A program made the translations under genes and the position numbers. DNA of 28,715 nucleotides from positions 1 through 28,715 of the forward strand of contig JBARPB010000019.1 in the NCBI GenBank assembly GCA_049642705.1, in the 5' to 3' direction. The notes beneath the pieces are model-generated. The model was given only the letters and a program-made list of their open reading frames with translations, was not told the DNA's origin and did no database searches. Source of the DNA: CAZYPU01 sp049642705 (GTDB lineage: Bacteria; Omnitrophota; Gorgyraeia; JABMRN01; RBG-13-46-9). Below are positions 1 through 8,345 of the stretch, one piece after another (position 1 is the first letter of the stretch; the number at the start of each line of letters is the position of its first letter).

Positions 1-29
1 AGATAATATAATACTGTTATATACAAAAT

Positions 30-58
30 AAAAAACCCCGCTTATAGCAGGGTTTTTT
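30..58. terminator. Bidirectional intrinsic terminator
   Basis: Six A residues and CCC at 30-38 pair with GGG and six T residues at 50-58. Inside, a C-A mismatch is followed by a GC/GC pair and the loop TTATA. The A-tract and T-tract let it work in both directions. It would end a rightward gene lying left of the window and stop readthrough of the leftward tRNA-Arg transcript. Confidence 0.8.
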
Positions 59-69
59 ATTTGGCCCTT

Positions 70-118
70 CGCCAGTAATGAAAAACCCCTCTTTACGAGG
101 GGTTTTTCATTACTGGCG
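70..118. terminator. 22-bp perfect inverted repeat, terminator next to tRNA-Arg
   Basis: Arms at 70-91 and 97-118 are perfectly complementary over 22 bp around the loop TTTAC. The core is five A, CCCCTC, then GAGGGG and five T, the form of a bidirectional intrinsic terminator. The right arm runs into the 3' end of the leftward tRNA-Arg (CCA at 114-116, discriminator at 117), so the outer stem duplicates the tRNA end in inverted orientation. Confidence 0.8.
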
Positions 119-189
119 CGCTCGACAGGACTCGAACCTGCAACCTAGTGGTTCGAAGCCACCCACTCTATCCATTGAGCTACGAGCGC
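114..189 (-). tRNA. tRNA-Arg (anticodon UCG)
   Basis: Read on the minus strand, the acceptor stem GCGCTCG pairs with CGAGCGC. The D stem is GCTC/GAGT. The anticodon stem GGTGG/CCACT carries the loop CTTCGAA, giving anticodon TCG and decoding CGA and other CGN arginine codons. The T stem is GCAGG/CCTGT with loop TTCGAGT. The discriminator is G and the CCA end is encoded at 114-116. A promoter lies about 16 nt upstream and a strong terminator hairpin overlaps the 3' end. Confidence 0.95.
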
Positions 190-205
190 ATTTTATAGGA
201 ATTTT

Positions 206-234
206 ACTATAGCATAAAAAAACGTTGTGAGCAA
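206..234 (-). promoter_or_regulatory. Promoter for tRNA-Arg
   Basis: On the minus strand, TTGCTC (229-234) is followed after 17 nt by TATAGT (206-211). The start would fall about 10 nt upstream of the tRNA 5' end. The spacing is ideal for a housekeeping sigma-70-type factor. Confidence 0.6.
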
Positions 235-264
235 GGTTTTTGATTCATCCAGTTCGATATTTCC

Positions 265-293
265 TTGCAGTTCATTGCTTTACAGGGTATAAT
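265..293 (+). promoter_or_regulatory. Promoter for the alpha/beta hydrolase gene
   Basis: TTGCAG (265-270) and TATAAT (288-293) are separated by 17 nt. The predicted start near 300 leaves a leader of about 24 nt containing an AAGGAG ribosome-binding site. This excludes an upstream in-frame ATG-like start at 240, which would precede the promoter. Confidence 0.65.
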
Positions 294-323
294 TTTACCT
301 GGAGTGCGAAAGAAGGAGCAGGA

Positions 324-1118
324 ATGAAAATAATTTTATGGTTAATCGTTTTTGCGTTTTTTTTCCTTCTGGCCATACGGTATATCGAAAGAAAGAGCAT
401 ATTTTTCCCCATGAAAGGCATTACCGCCACACCTGAAGCGCTGGGCCTGCCCTACGAAGACATTTATTTTAAAACATCGGATAATAAACGGCTGAACGGC
501 TGGTTTGTGCCTTGCGAAAACGGAAATTTCACCGTTATTTTTTGCCACGGCAATGCCGGTAACATAGGCCACAGGCTGGAGAAAATACTTATATTACATA
601 ATCTCGGTCTTAACACCTTTATTTTCGACTACCGTGGTTACGGAAAAAGCACGGGTACTCCATATGAGGCGGGCCTCTACAAAGACGCGCTCGGCGCATA
701 CAAATATCTTACAGAAAAACGTAAAATCCCGGGGGATGATATCATCCTATACGGCGAATCAATAGGCGGGGCCGTCGTCATCGACCTGGCGAGTAGAAAG
801 AAAGTCAGGGCGCTCATTACGGAAGATACTTTTTCGTCGATAAAAGAAATGTCTAAGGTGGCGTACCCGTTTATCCCTCACTTTGTGTTTTCGAGTAGGT
901 TCGACTGTGTTTCAAAGATAAAAGACGCAGATTGCCAGAAACTAATTATCCACAGCGTAGATGACGAAATCGTGCCCTTTTACATGGGCGAGAAATTATA
1001 TAGCATTGCGAAACCGCCTAAGAAATTTCTCAAAATAAGGGGTTCGCATAACACGGCTTTTTTTGACTCGGAAAAAGAATACACAGAGGGCGTAAAATCT
1101 TTTATAGATAGCCTGTAA
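324..1118 (+). CDS. Membrane-anchored alpha/beta hydrolase
   Basis: The 264-residue protein begins with a hydrophobic segment (about residues 4-20) that probably anchors it in the inner membrane. An alpha/beta-hydrolase domain of the Bem46/YfhR/DUF4105-free serine hydrolase type follows. Visible motifs are the oxyanion segment FCHGNAGN, the nucleophile elbow YGESIGG (Ser), the acid in HSVDDEIVP (Asp) and the base in RGSHNTAF (His), so the triad is complete. The start at 324 is chosen because of the AAGGAG site 5-10 nt upstream and a promoter at 265-293; an in-frame start at 240 would lie ahead of that promoter. Substrate is unknown; homologues are esterases or thioesterase-like enzymes. It is separated from the exporter operon by only 27 nt, which contains a further promoter element. 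Confidence 0.85.
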   Translation: MKIILWLIVFAFFFLLAIRYIERKSIFFPMKGITATPEALGLPYEDIYFKTSDNKRLNGWFVPCENGNFTVIFCHGNAGNIGHRLEKILILHNLGLNTFIFDYRGYGKSTGTPYEAGLYKDALGAYKYLTEKRKIPGDDIILYGESIGGAVVIDLASRKKVRALITEDTFSSIKEMSKVAYPFIPHFVFSSRFDCVSKIKDADCQKLIIHSVDDEIVPFYMGEKLYSIAKPPKKFLKIRGSHNTAFFDSEKEYTEGVKSFIDSL

Positions 1119-1120
1119 CG

Positions 1121-1129
1121 TGGTATAAT
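1121..1129 (+). promoter_or_regulatory. Extended -10 promoter for the exporter operon
   Basis: TGGTATAAT gives a TG extended -10 with a perfect TATAAT (1124-1129). The -35 region (TTTATA at 1101-1106) is weak. The start would be near 1136, giving a leader of about 10 nt before the ATG at 1146. Readthrough from the hydrolase gene is also possible. Confidence 0.5.
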
Positions 1130-1145
1130 TAAACAAAAAGAAAAT

Positions 1146-2504
1146 ATGCGCACTTTTACTTTCCTTACCGCCACATTTATTTTCTTCGTTTCCATAGTCG
1201 CGCCTTATGGATTTTGCGGCGAAATAGAAAAGAGAGACATCATCCACCTCTCTCTTAAGGAAGCCGTAAACATAGCCTTCGTGCAGAACAGGGATATCCA
1301 GATGCAGGAAAGAGAAGTACGGGCCGCCGTATCCGACATACTGGGGGCTGAGAGCGAATTTTTACCCAAACTCAACATAGGCGGCGGGTACACCTATACC
1401 GAAGCGGTTATTACCTCGGACCTTTCTTCAATAAAACAGGGCAAAAAAGCCATAGGCGCCTTAGCGGGATATCAAAATGATAATCTATTGAAAATCACCC
1501 TAAGCGAATCCTTCTATAAAGGCGGCGCTCACATGGCTAATTTCCGGCAGGCCGAGCTAAGGCTAAAAACCCAGAAAGAGACACTCCGCGCCAAAAAACT
1601 CGACGGGGAATTTGATACAAAACGCCTTTACCACGGGCTCCAGCTTGCGTATGAAACCGAGCGCATAATGCAGAATCTCGTCGACCAGGCGGAAGAGCAT
1701 TACGAGGATACAAGAAGGAGATTCCAACAAGGTACATCTTCGAGATTCGACGTCCTCCAGTCAAAGGTGCACCTCGCAAAAACAATACCGCCGCTTGTAA
1801 AGGCGCAGAATTCCGTTTTGTTGATAAAGGCGGAACTGAAAAAATTACTCAGCATTAATATATGGAACATGATAAAAATAGACAAAACGCTCGAGTGCTC
1901 TTTCATAGACATTGACGAAGGGGAATTCCTGGATGAGGCCTACGTGAACAAGCCGGAACTTGTTTTGAAGGAACTGGGTGTTGACATAAACAAGTGGTCG
2001 ATTAAAATGGCTCAGTCCGAAAATCTGCCCACGATAGACGGAAGCGCCGGATATACCTACAGGTCGAACAATTTAAATACCATTTTCGATTACAAGCATA
2101 CCAATTGGGCTGTCGGAGTAACATTCAATATTCCGATATACGACGCCTCTTCCGCGAAGGCGAAAGTTGAAAGGGCTAGGTCCATGTACGCGCGCGCAAT
2201 TATCGATAAAGAAAATTTAATCGAACAGACAGCCGTTGATATAAGAAAGGCCTGCCTTGACATGGAAGAGGCGGTGGCGATTATAATATCTCAGGAAGAT
2301 AATATTGTGGAAGCGAATGAGGCACTCCGGCTTTCGGAGGTAAGATATGATAACGGAGTAGGGACCAACCTGGATGTTCTGGACGCCCAGGTTTCCTTAA
2401 GCCAGGTAGAGCGAAATCTTGCCGAGGGAATTTACGACTATCTCATGGCAAAGGCATTTTTAGATAGAACAGTGGGTTTAGAATCCTTCAAGGAGGAGGA
2501 TTAG
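1146..2504 (+). CDS. TolC-family outer membrane efflux channel
   Basis: 452 residues with an N-terminal signal peptide (about residues 1-25, ending near GFCG). The body has the two repeated outer-membrane-efflux (OEP) halves of TolC: long helices with heptad-like repeats, and the recurring motif around RFQQGTSSRFDVLQ (first half) and RYDNGVGTNLDVLDAQ (second half). Length matches the family. It would form the trimeric outer-membrane duct of the exporter encoded immediately downstream. Only 1 nt separates its stop from the adaptor start, and the adaptor's Shine-Dalgarno lies inside the end of this gene. The substrate cannot be told from the sequence. Confidence 0.92.
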   Translation: MRTFTFLTATFIFFVSIVAPYGFCGEIEKRDIIHLSLKEAVNIAFVQNRDIQMQEREVRAAVSDILGAESEFLPKLNIGGGYTYTEAVITSDLSSIKQGKKAIGALAGYQNDNLLKITLSESFYKGGAHMANFRQAELRLKTQKETLRAKKLDGEFDTKRLYHGLQLAYETERIMQNLVDQAEEHYEDTRRRFQQGTSSRFDVLQSKVHLAKTIPPLVKAQNSVLLIKAELKKLLSINIWNMIKIDKTLECSFIDIDEGEFLDEAYVNKPELVLKELGVDINKWSIKMAQSENLPTIDGSAGYTYRSNNLNTIFDYKHTNWAVGVTFNIPIYDASSAKAKVERARSMYARAIIDKENLIEQTAVDIRKACLDMEEAVAIIISQEDNIVEANEALRLSEVRYDNGVGTNLDVLDAQVSLSQVERNLAEGIYDYLMAKAFLDRTVGLESFKEED

Positions 2505-2505
2505 G

Positions 2506-3456
2506 ATGAAAAAAGTAAGAGAAATACTTAAAGCGATAAAGGGAAAAATCGACGCGATAAGAAAAAAAGATATTAAGGGAATCGCACGGAAGAAATTCGA
2601 CGGTATAATCAAGAATAAAATCAGCGCGAGAATAACGGTTATCGTGCTTGCTTTATCTCTTTGCTTAATTCCTTTCTTGGTATCCGGGATTATAAAGCAA
2701 ATCCGCCTTGCCGAGAAAAAACTTATCAAGGTGTCCGGCAACATAGAAGGCACGGAAATCCGCCTTTCCTTCAGGGTAGAGGAGCAAATGACGGATCTTT
2801 TGACGGACGAAGGCATGGTTATAAATGTCGGGGACGTCATCGCGAGATTGAATAAAGAACCGTATGCAAGAAAGCAAGAAGAAGCGCTGGCAGCCCTGAA
2901 AGCCGCCGAGCACGACTACAAGTTGGCACACGATGACCATATACGGGCACACAACCTTTACCTCGAAGGTTCCATATCGGACCAGGAAAGGGAAAAAGCC
3001 GAGATAACGGCTCTCTCTGCGAATGAAAAGATGGAAGAAAAGCGCGCCGCGCTTCTGCTGGCAAATTTAAACCTCGGATACACCGACCTTGCCGCGCCGC
3101 TTGATGGTTTCGTGCTCACCAAAAGCGCCGAGGCAGGTGAATTTATGAAAGTGGGCGCCACTGTTGTTACAACCATCGATTTGAACGATATCTGGCTTAC
3201 GGCCTATATCAACGAGAGGGATTTGGGCAGGGTTAAACTGAATCAGAAGGCCTATATAGTGATAGACAGCTTCCCGCGTAAAAAATACGACGGATGGGTT
3301 TCTTACATATCCCAGCAAGCGGAATTTACGCCCAAATACGTCCAGACCACATACGAAAGGGTAAAGCTTGTTTACAGAATTAAGATAAGGACGGACAATT
3401 CAAAATTTGAACTTAAACCCGGCATGCCGGGTGACGGATATATTATCGTTGAATAA
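2506..3456 (+). CDS. HlyD-family periplasmic adaptor (YbhG/YhiI-like)
   Basis: 316 residues. A transmembrane helix at about residues 43-62 is followed by a biotinyl-lipoyl-like half (GNIEGTEIRLSFRVEEQ), a helical hairpin (about 115-185) and the second lipoyl half with LAAPLDGFVLTKSAEAGEFMK. A beta-barrel region with VIDSFPRKKYDGWV ends the protein. This is the membrane-fusion protein that joins the inner-membrane ABC complex to the TolC channel. The start is well supported by a GGAGGAGG-type Shine-Dalgarno just upstream, so the unusual 42-residue N-terminal cytoplasmic tail, very rich in Lys and Arg, looks real. The closest known arrangement is E. coli YbhG with YbhFSR. Confidence 0.92.
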   Translation: MKKVREILKAIKGKIDAIRKKDIKGIARKKFDGIIKNKISARITVIVLALSLCLIPFLVSGIIKQIRLAEKKLIKVSGNIEGTEIRLSFRVEEQMTDLLTDEGMVINVGDVIARLNKEPYARKQEEALAALKAAEHDYKLAHDDHIRAHNLYLEGSISDQEREKAEITALSANEKMEEKRAALLLANLNLGYTDLAAPLDGFVLTKSAEAGEFMKVGATVVTTIDLNDIWLTAYINERDLGRVKLNQKAYIVIDSFPRKKYDGWVSYISQQAEFTPKYVQTTYERVKLVYRIKIRTDNSKFELKPGMPGDGYIIVE

Positions 3457-3465
3457 ACCGTTTAA

Positions 3466-4221
3466 ATGGTCAAAATAAAAACAACCAACCTCACCAGAAA
3501 ATTCGGCAACGTAACCGCCGTAAACAACCTTAATCTCGAAATCCCTGAAGGCGAGATATTCGGGCTTGTCGGGCCTGACGGAGCCGGCAAAACCACCACA
3601 ATGCGGCTTCTTACGGGAATCCTTGATCCGACATCAGGCGAGGGCTGGGTTAACGACAAACACATTGCAAAACAGGCCGAATCGCTTAAAGACGATATTG
3701 CTTACATGTCGCAAAAATTCGGCCTTTATGAGGATTTAACGGTTATGGAAAACATACATTTTTACGCGGATGTTTATGGCGTACCCAAAAAAGATAGAGG
3801 CGAGGCAATAGAAAAACTCCTGGGTTTTAGCGGTCTTACGCCTTTCAAGAAGAGGCTTGCGGGCAAGCTCTCCGGCGGGATGAAACAGAAACTCGGCCTG
3901 GCCTGCGCGCTTATTCATACACCGAAGGTGCTCTTTTTGGACGAGCCTACAAACGGTGTAGATCCCGTATCAAGGAGGGATTTCTGGGGGATACTCTACG
4001 ATTTGCTGAAACAGAAGGTAACGATACTTTTTTCCACGTCGTATCTGGACGAGGCGGAGCGCTGTAAAAGGATAGGGCTTATACACAGGGGCAGGCTTCT
4101 TAAGTGCGACATTCCGGAAGCGATAAAGAAAGAACGAAAAGCAAAAACTCTGGAGGAGGCATTTATTTCGATAGTAAAAGAAAGCGATAAAGAATCTTAT
4201 AAAGACGGCATCATGCTGTAG
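3466..4221 (+). CDS. ABC transporter ATPase, first subunit
   Basis: 251 residues with Walker A GPDGAGKTT (36-44), Q-loop near MSQKFGLYED, signature LSGGMKQK (135-142) and Walker B FLDEPTNGVDP (157-167). After Walker B the switch motif reads FSTSYLDEAE where most ATPases have TTHYMDEAE, so the H-loop histidine is a serine. It corresponds to the N-terminal half of E. coli YbhF, which is a fused double ATPase. The second half is the next gene, 15 nt away. No clear Shine-Dalgarno precedes the ATG; translation is probably coupled to the adaptor gene 9 nt upstream. Confidence 0.92.
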   Translation: MVKIKTTNLTRKFGNVTAVNNLNLEIPEGEIFGLVGPDGAGKTTTMRLLTGILDPTSGEGWVNDKHIAKQAESLKDDIAYMSQKFGLYEDLTVMENIHFYADVYGVPKKDRGEAIEKLLGFSGLTPFKKRLAGKLSGGMKQKLGLACALIHTPKVLFLDEPTNGVDPVSRRDFWGILYDLLKQKVTILFSTSYLDEAERCKRIGLIHRGRLLKCDIPEAIKKERKAKTLEEAFISIVKESDKESYKDGIML

Positions 4222-4236
4222 CGCAGGGAATAAAAA

Positions 4237-5193
4237 GTGGAAAAGAAACCGGAGTTTACCGTAGAGGTCCGCAATCTTGAAAAGAAATTCGGCGATTTTA
4301 CAGCCGTAAACCACATTAACTTCCAGGTTAAACCCGGGGAGATATTCGGATTTTTGGGCCCGAACGGCGCCGGAAAATCCACGACCATAAAGATGCTTTG
4401 CGGTATCCTCGCGCCCACGTCCGGAGAGGGCACGGTCGGGGGGTATGATATTATTCATGAACAGATACGGATAAAAGAACATATCGGCTATATGTCCCAG
4501 AAGTTTTCCCTGTACGACGATTTAACCGTTGAGGAAAATATCTATTTTTACAGCGGTATTTATAATGTTCCGGATAAAGAAAAGCGCATAGAAGACATAA
4601 TGAAGAAGGCGCGTCTTGAGCGGTTCAGGAAAATGACGACAGCCATGCTTTCGGGCGGGTGGAAACAGCGCCTTGCCCTCGTATGCGCGTTAATTCATTA
4701 CCCGAATATAATTTTTCTGGACGAACCCACCTCGGGCGTAGACCCGATAACGCGCCAGACCTTCTGGGACATCATAAAAGAACTGGCAAAAATGGGAATA
4801 ACCGTGTTCGTTACCACCCATTACATGGACGAAGCCGAGAACTGCGACCGCATGGCTTTAATATATAAAGGGAATATCATAGCAATGGGTACTCCTTTTG
4901 AGATGAAGACCAAATTCATGAAAAACGAAGTCTTGAGCATAAACGTTCCCAATCCGGAAGAGGAAGCTGAGAAATTGACCACTTTGGCTTATATTGATGA
5001 TGTGGCGCTTTTCGGAGCCGGCATACACGCGACAGTTGAAGATTCCGGAGGCGCCATACCGCGTATAAAAAAATTATTTCAGGAAAGAGAAATAAAAGAT
5101 TATAAAATTGAGAAAATAAAACCATCTTTAGAGGACGTTTTTGTCTCGCTCATCGAAAATTACGACAGGGAACACAAGGATGAATCTAAATAG
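4237..5193 (+). CDS. ABC transporter ATPase, second subunit
   Basis: 318 residues from a GTG start, with Walker A GPNGAGKST (41-49), signature LSGGWKQRL, Walker B FLDEPTSGVDP and an intact H-loop TTHYMDEAENC. A C-terminal extension of about 90 residues follows, as in DrrA/CcmA-like exporters. It aligns with the C-terminal half of YbhF and presumably pairs with the preceding subunit to make an asymmetric ATPase dimer. The GTG is preceded by a modest GCAGGGA site. The last 14 nt overlap the next permease gene, suggesting translational coupling. Confidence 0.92.
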   Translation: MEKKPEFTVEVRNLEKKFGDFTAVNHINFQVKPGEIFGFLGPNGAGKSTTIKMLCGILAPTSGEGTVGGYDIIHEQIRIKEHIGYMSQKFSLYDDLTVEENIYFYSGIYNVPDKEKRIEDIMKKARLERFRKMTTAMLSGGWKQRLALVCALIHYPNIIFLDEPTSGVDPITRQTFWDIIKELAKMGITVFVTTHYMDEAENCDRMALIYKGNIIAMGTPFEMKTKFMKNEVLSINVPNPEEEAEKLTTLAYIDDVALFGAGIHATVEDSGGAIPRIKKLFQEREIKDYKIEKIKPSLEDVFVSLIENYDREHKDESK

Positions 5194-6322
5194 GACAGCT
5201 GCCGTAGCGAAGAAGGAATTCATACAGATAATGCGCGACCCGCGCTCACTCGCTCTTGCGTTCGCAATTCCCGTGCTTCTCATTTTCCTTTTCGGATACG
5301 GCCTTACGCTTGATGTTGACAACGTGCCACTGGCAATATGGAACCAGGATAACTCCCAGACCTCGCGCGATTTTATCCTCAACTTCAACAATTCAAGGTA
5401 TTTCAACATCGTGGGCTATTATGATAACTACCGCGACATGGAATATCTCCTCGACAGGGATAAAATCCTCATGTTCATGGTCATACCGAAAGATTTTTCA
5501 AAAAATATCCAGTCAAAGAGGGAAGCGCCGCTTCAGATCGTGCTTGACGGAAGCGATTCAAACACGGCAAGGTTTGCGCAAGGTTACGCCGAATCGGTTG
5601 TTTTGGGATATAACAATAATTTCGAGACAAAAGCCATAACCGAAGCCAGCATAATGAACCCTGCGCCGGTTGATTTAAGGGACAGGACCTGGTTTAACCC
5701 GAACAGGGAAAGCAACTATTTTATCATACCGGGAAATATCGCGGTCATTATAATGATTATCTCGTCGCTCTTGACCTCCCTTACGGTGGCGAAGGAATGG
5801 GAGCGCGGCACGATGGAACAGCTTATTTCAACTCCCGTAAGAGGGCCGGAGCTTATAGCAGGAAAATTAATACCGTATTTTATAATCGGCCTGATAGACT
5901 TGGCAATAGCCGTTTCGATGGGTTTTTTTATTTTTCACGTTCCTTTGAGAGGTAATGTAATCCTCCTTTTCGTGTTGAGCGGCATTTTTCTTGTCGGCGC
6001 ACTTTCGCTGGGGCTTTTTATTTCAATTTTCGCAAAAAACCAGCGCCTTGCGAGTCAGATAGCGATTATGGCTACATTTTTACCTACGTATCTTTTGTCC
6101 GGGTTCATGTTCGCAATTTTTAACATGCCAAAAATAATACAATCGTTTACGTTTCTTATTCCCGCAAGATACTACATGGTAATATTGAGGGGCATTTACT
6201 TAAAAGGTATTGGCGCGCGCGCCCTCTGGCCGCAGATTATTTTTTTGTCACTGTTTGCAATCTTCATGGTAATCGTGGCGAATAGAGCGTTTAAAAAGAA
6301 AGTAGCAGAAGGCAATGCTTGA
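5180..6322 (+). CDS. ABC-2 type permease (YbhS/YhhJ-like)
   Basis: 380 residues. An N-terminal helix that includes KKEFIQIMRDPRSLALAF is followed by a large periplasmic domain (DGSDSNTARFAQGY) and five C-terminal membrane segments, with the family motif KEWERGTMEQLISTPVRGPE. This is the ABC-2 membrane subunit topology. The start at 5180 is preferred over an in-frame start 39 nt upstream because the family begins close to the first helix. It overlaps the ATPase gene by 14 nt and the next permease by 8 nt. With the following gene it would form a heterodimeric channel in the inner membrane. Confidence 0.9.
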   Translation: MNLNRTAAVAKKEFIQIMRDPRSLALAFAIPVLLIFLFGYGLTLDVDNVPLAIWNQDNSQTSRDFILNFNNSRYFNIVGYYDNYRDMEYLLDRDKILMFMVIPKDFSKNIQSKREAPLQIVLDGSDSNTARFAQGYAESVVLGYNNNFETKAITEASIMNPAPVDLRDRTWFNPNRESNYFIIPGNIAVIIMIISSLLTSLTVAKEWERGTMEQLISTPVRGPELIAGKLIPYFIIGLIDLAIAVSMGFFIFHVPLRGNVILLFVLSGIFLVGALSLGLFISIFAKNQRLASQIAIMATFLPTYLLSGFMFAIFNMPKIIQSFTFLIPARYYMVILRGIYLKGIGARALWPQIIFLSLFAIFMVIVANRAFKKKVAEGNA

Positions 6323-7445
6323 GCGGATACTAGCCGTCATTATTAAAGAATTCCTGCAGATCCTACGCGACCCGAGAATGCGGGTGACCATCATACTTTC
6401 GCCTTTGATACAGATTATAATTTTCGGCTATGCGGCAAATACGGATATACAGAATATTCCCACCGCCGTTTATGACCTGGACAATACAAAAGAAAGCCGC
6501 GCCGTTGTAAGGGAATTTAAATACTCCAAGTATTTCAACATAAAATATTATATCGACAATGACAGAAAGGCAAAATGGCTCATCGACCGTTCGAAAGTGA
6601 ACACGGTAATCCGCTTCAACCGCGGTTTCGGCCGCGACATCCAGGGCAATAAAAGCGCGGCCGTCCAGATCATACTCGACGGTACGGATTCGAATACCGC
6701 GGGTGTTGTCCTGGGCTATGCCAAAGAGGTTGTCGGGCGGTACGCTGCGCGCGCGCTTTTAGCGCGCAAAGATATATTTCTTGAGAAAAAAATAGAATAT
6801 GCACAGGTGGACCTGCGTGACAGGCCGTGGTTCAACGATAACCTGGAGTCAAAGAACTACTATATACCCGGCACCATGGCGTCTATCGTGACGGTCGTTG
6901 CGCTCTTGCTCACTTCCATGGCAATCGTGAGGGAAAAAGAAATAGGAACCATGGATCAGCTCATCGTAAGCCCCATAAGGCCTTTTGAGCTTATAGTGGG
7001 AAAGGTCCTGCCTTTTGGCGTTATAGCTTTTGCGGACGTTCTTTTGATAATAGTTCTCGGTGTTTTATGGTTCAGGATTCCGCTCAGGGGAAGCATCCTT
7101 CTTTTATTTGTAGGCACGGTTATATATCTTTTGACAAGCCTCGGGGTGGGCCTTTTTATCTCAACGGTGTCCACTACGCAACAGGAGGCCGTGATGTCGA
7201 CGTTTTTGATATTTTTCCCGATGAGCCTTCTTTCGGGTTTCATGTTTCCCATAATTAATATGCCCAAGGTTATCCAGTATATTACCGTTTTTAATCCCTT
7301 GAGATACTACATCGTTATAATAAGGGGGATTTTCTTAAAGGGCGTCGGCATCCTGGTTTTATGGCAGGAACTGCTGATTCTCCTCGTCATGGGTATTGTT
7401 GTTCTTTCGTTCAGCTCGTTCATTTTTAGAAAGCGCCTGGGATAA
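6315..7445 (+). CDS. ABC-2 type permease, second subunit (YbhR-like)
   Basis: 376 residues, clearly paralogous to the previous gene: IIKEFLQILRDPRMRVTI at the N terminus, the periplasmic motif DGTDSNTAGVVLGYAKEVV, and VREKEIGTMDQLIVSPIRPFE before the C-terminal membrane bundle. It pairs with the preceding permease and the two ATPases, as YbhR pairs with YbhS. The start overlaps the previous gene by 8 nt. Exported substrates of such systems range from drugs and cations to lipids or polyketides; nothing here fixes the choice. Confidence 0.9.
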   Translation: MLERILAVIIKEFLQILRDPRMRVTIILSPLIQIIIFGYAANTDIQNIPTAVYDLDNTKESRAVVREFKYSKYFNIKYYIDNDRKAKWLIDRSKVNTVIRFNRGFGRDIQGNKSAAVQIILDGTDSNTAGVVLGYAKEVVGRYAARALLARKDIFLEKKIEYAQVDLRDRPWFNDNLESKNYYIPGTMASIVTVVALLLTSMAIVREKEIGTMDQLIVSPIRPFELIVGKVLPFGVIAFADVLLIIVLGVLWFRIPLRGSILLLFVGTVIYLLTSLGVGLFISTVSTTQQEAVMSTFLIFFPMSLLSGFMFPIINMPKVIQYITVFNPLRYYIVIIRGIFLKGVGILVLWQELLILLVMGIVVLSFSSFIFRKRLG

Positions 7446-7478
7446 AAGAAACCGCCGCGGTTGAAGAGGTTGGTTAAT

Positions 7479-8330
7479 ATGCAAAAAGTTGTTTTGTTAG
7501 TGCTCGCGCTAGTTTTTACGGGCACGCTTTCCTTCGCCGAAGAAGCGCCAAATCCAAATTATCCGACCGTCATGGTCCTCATGGACAATTATACAGATGG
7601 TAAAATGGCATCCCGGCAGAGCGCAGCGACCGAAATAGAGAGAATCTTCGCGGAAAATAATTTTCCCGTCGTGAAACAAAGCGAAATCAAGGGTGTGGAC
7701 ATCGAGGATTTAATGCCGGTTTTTACCGTCTATCCGGGAAAAATCGTCAAGTTAGGCAAAAAATACGGCGCGGACGCCATTATCGTGGGAAAAGCGACAA
7801 GCGATATCGTAAAAACGGACATCCCGTACGGAACCGGTGTTTATACGTATCAGGCAAGGATAGAAGGAAGAATTGTAAAGACTGATACGGGACATGTTGT
7901 GGCCATGGGCAAAGTCACCTATGTCGCAAGGGAAGAGGAAAAATCACTCGCGGAAGAGCTGGCCCTTGTGGGCGCGGCACGTAATATTTCAGAAAGTTTG
8001 ATACAAAAAGTATCCGCAATCTGGAAAAAAGAAGTTTATAGGAAAATAACTGTCGAGCTAATATGTGAAAACGCGACCCCCCAGAAAGCCGAACTTCTAA
8101 AAAGGGCATTCAAATTTACAAGAGGCATCACCTCCGTTAAAGAACGTTCGTTTAAGGGGGGCACACTCGTTCTGGAAATAAGATTCCTGGGAACATCCGA
8201 CCGGCTCGTCTGGCTCTTAAGGCAATTTGTAGAGCCCGTTTTCGACATTACCGCGAGCACGCCGGATAAGATAAATATCAGGTTTGTAAAAGAGAATAAG
8301 GATTTTACTTCCAACAAATTAAGGTTTTGA
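7479..8330 (+). CDS. Secreted CsgG/FlgT-like protein of unknown function
   Basis: 283 residues with a clear signal peptide (MQKVVLLVLALVFTGTLSFA). No lipobox cysteine is seen. The first domain (about 30-175) looks like the CsgG/TolB-N/FlgT fold: a strand-rich start YPTVMVLMDNYTDG, ATEIERIFAENNFPVV, then KLGKKYGADAIIVGKATS and a strand repeat ending VVAMGKVTYVA. A second alpha-beta domain (about 190-283) follows. The ATG at 7479 is preferred to an in-frame TTG at 7461 because GAGGT lies 8 nt ahead of it. It is 33 nt after the permease gene and closes the exporter operon. A role as an envelope accessory of the exporter is inference; the fold assignment rests on pattern only. Confidence 0.6.
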   Translation: MQKVVLLVLALVFTGTLSFAEEAPNPNYPTVMVLMDNYTDGKMASRQSAATEIERIFAENNFPVVKQSEIKGVDIEDLMPVFTVYPGKIVKLGKKYGADAIIVGKATSDIVKTDIPYGTGVYTYQARIEGRIVKTDTGHVVAMGKVTYVAREEEKSLAEELALVGAARNISESLIQKVSAIWKKEVYRKITVELICENATPQKAELLKRAFKFTRGITSVKERSFKGGTLVLEIRFLGTSDRLVWLLRQFVEPVFDITASTPDKINIRFVKENKDFTSNKLRF

Positions 8331-8345
8331 ATAAAAGTTCTGAAA

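Noticed and set aside
240..323. Upstream extension of the hydrolase gene from 240
   Set aside because: It would start ahead of the promoter at 265-293 and lacks a ribosome-binding site; the ATG at 324 has AAGGAG and begins directly with the membrane anchor.
3970..4482. 170-codon leftward frame opposite the two ATPase genes
   Set aside because: It crosses the junction of two clear ABC ATPase genes on the other strand, and its translation is low-complexity without a known motif.
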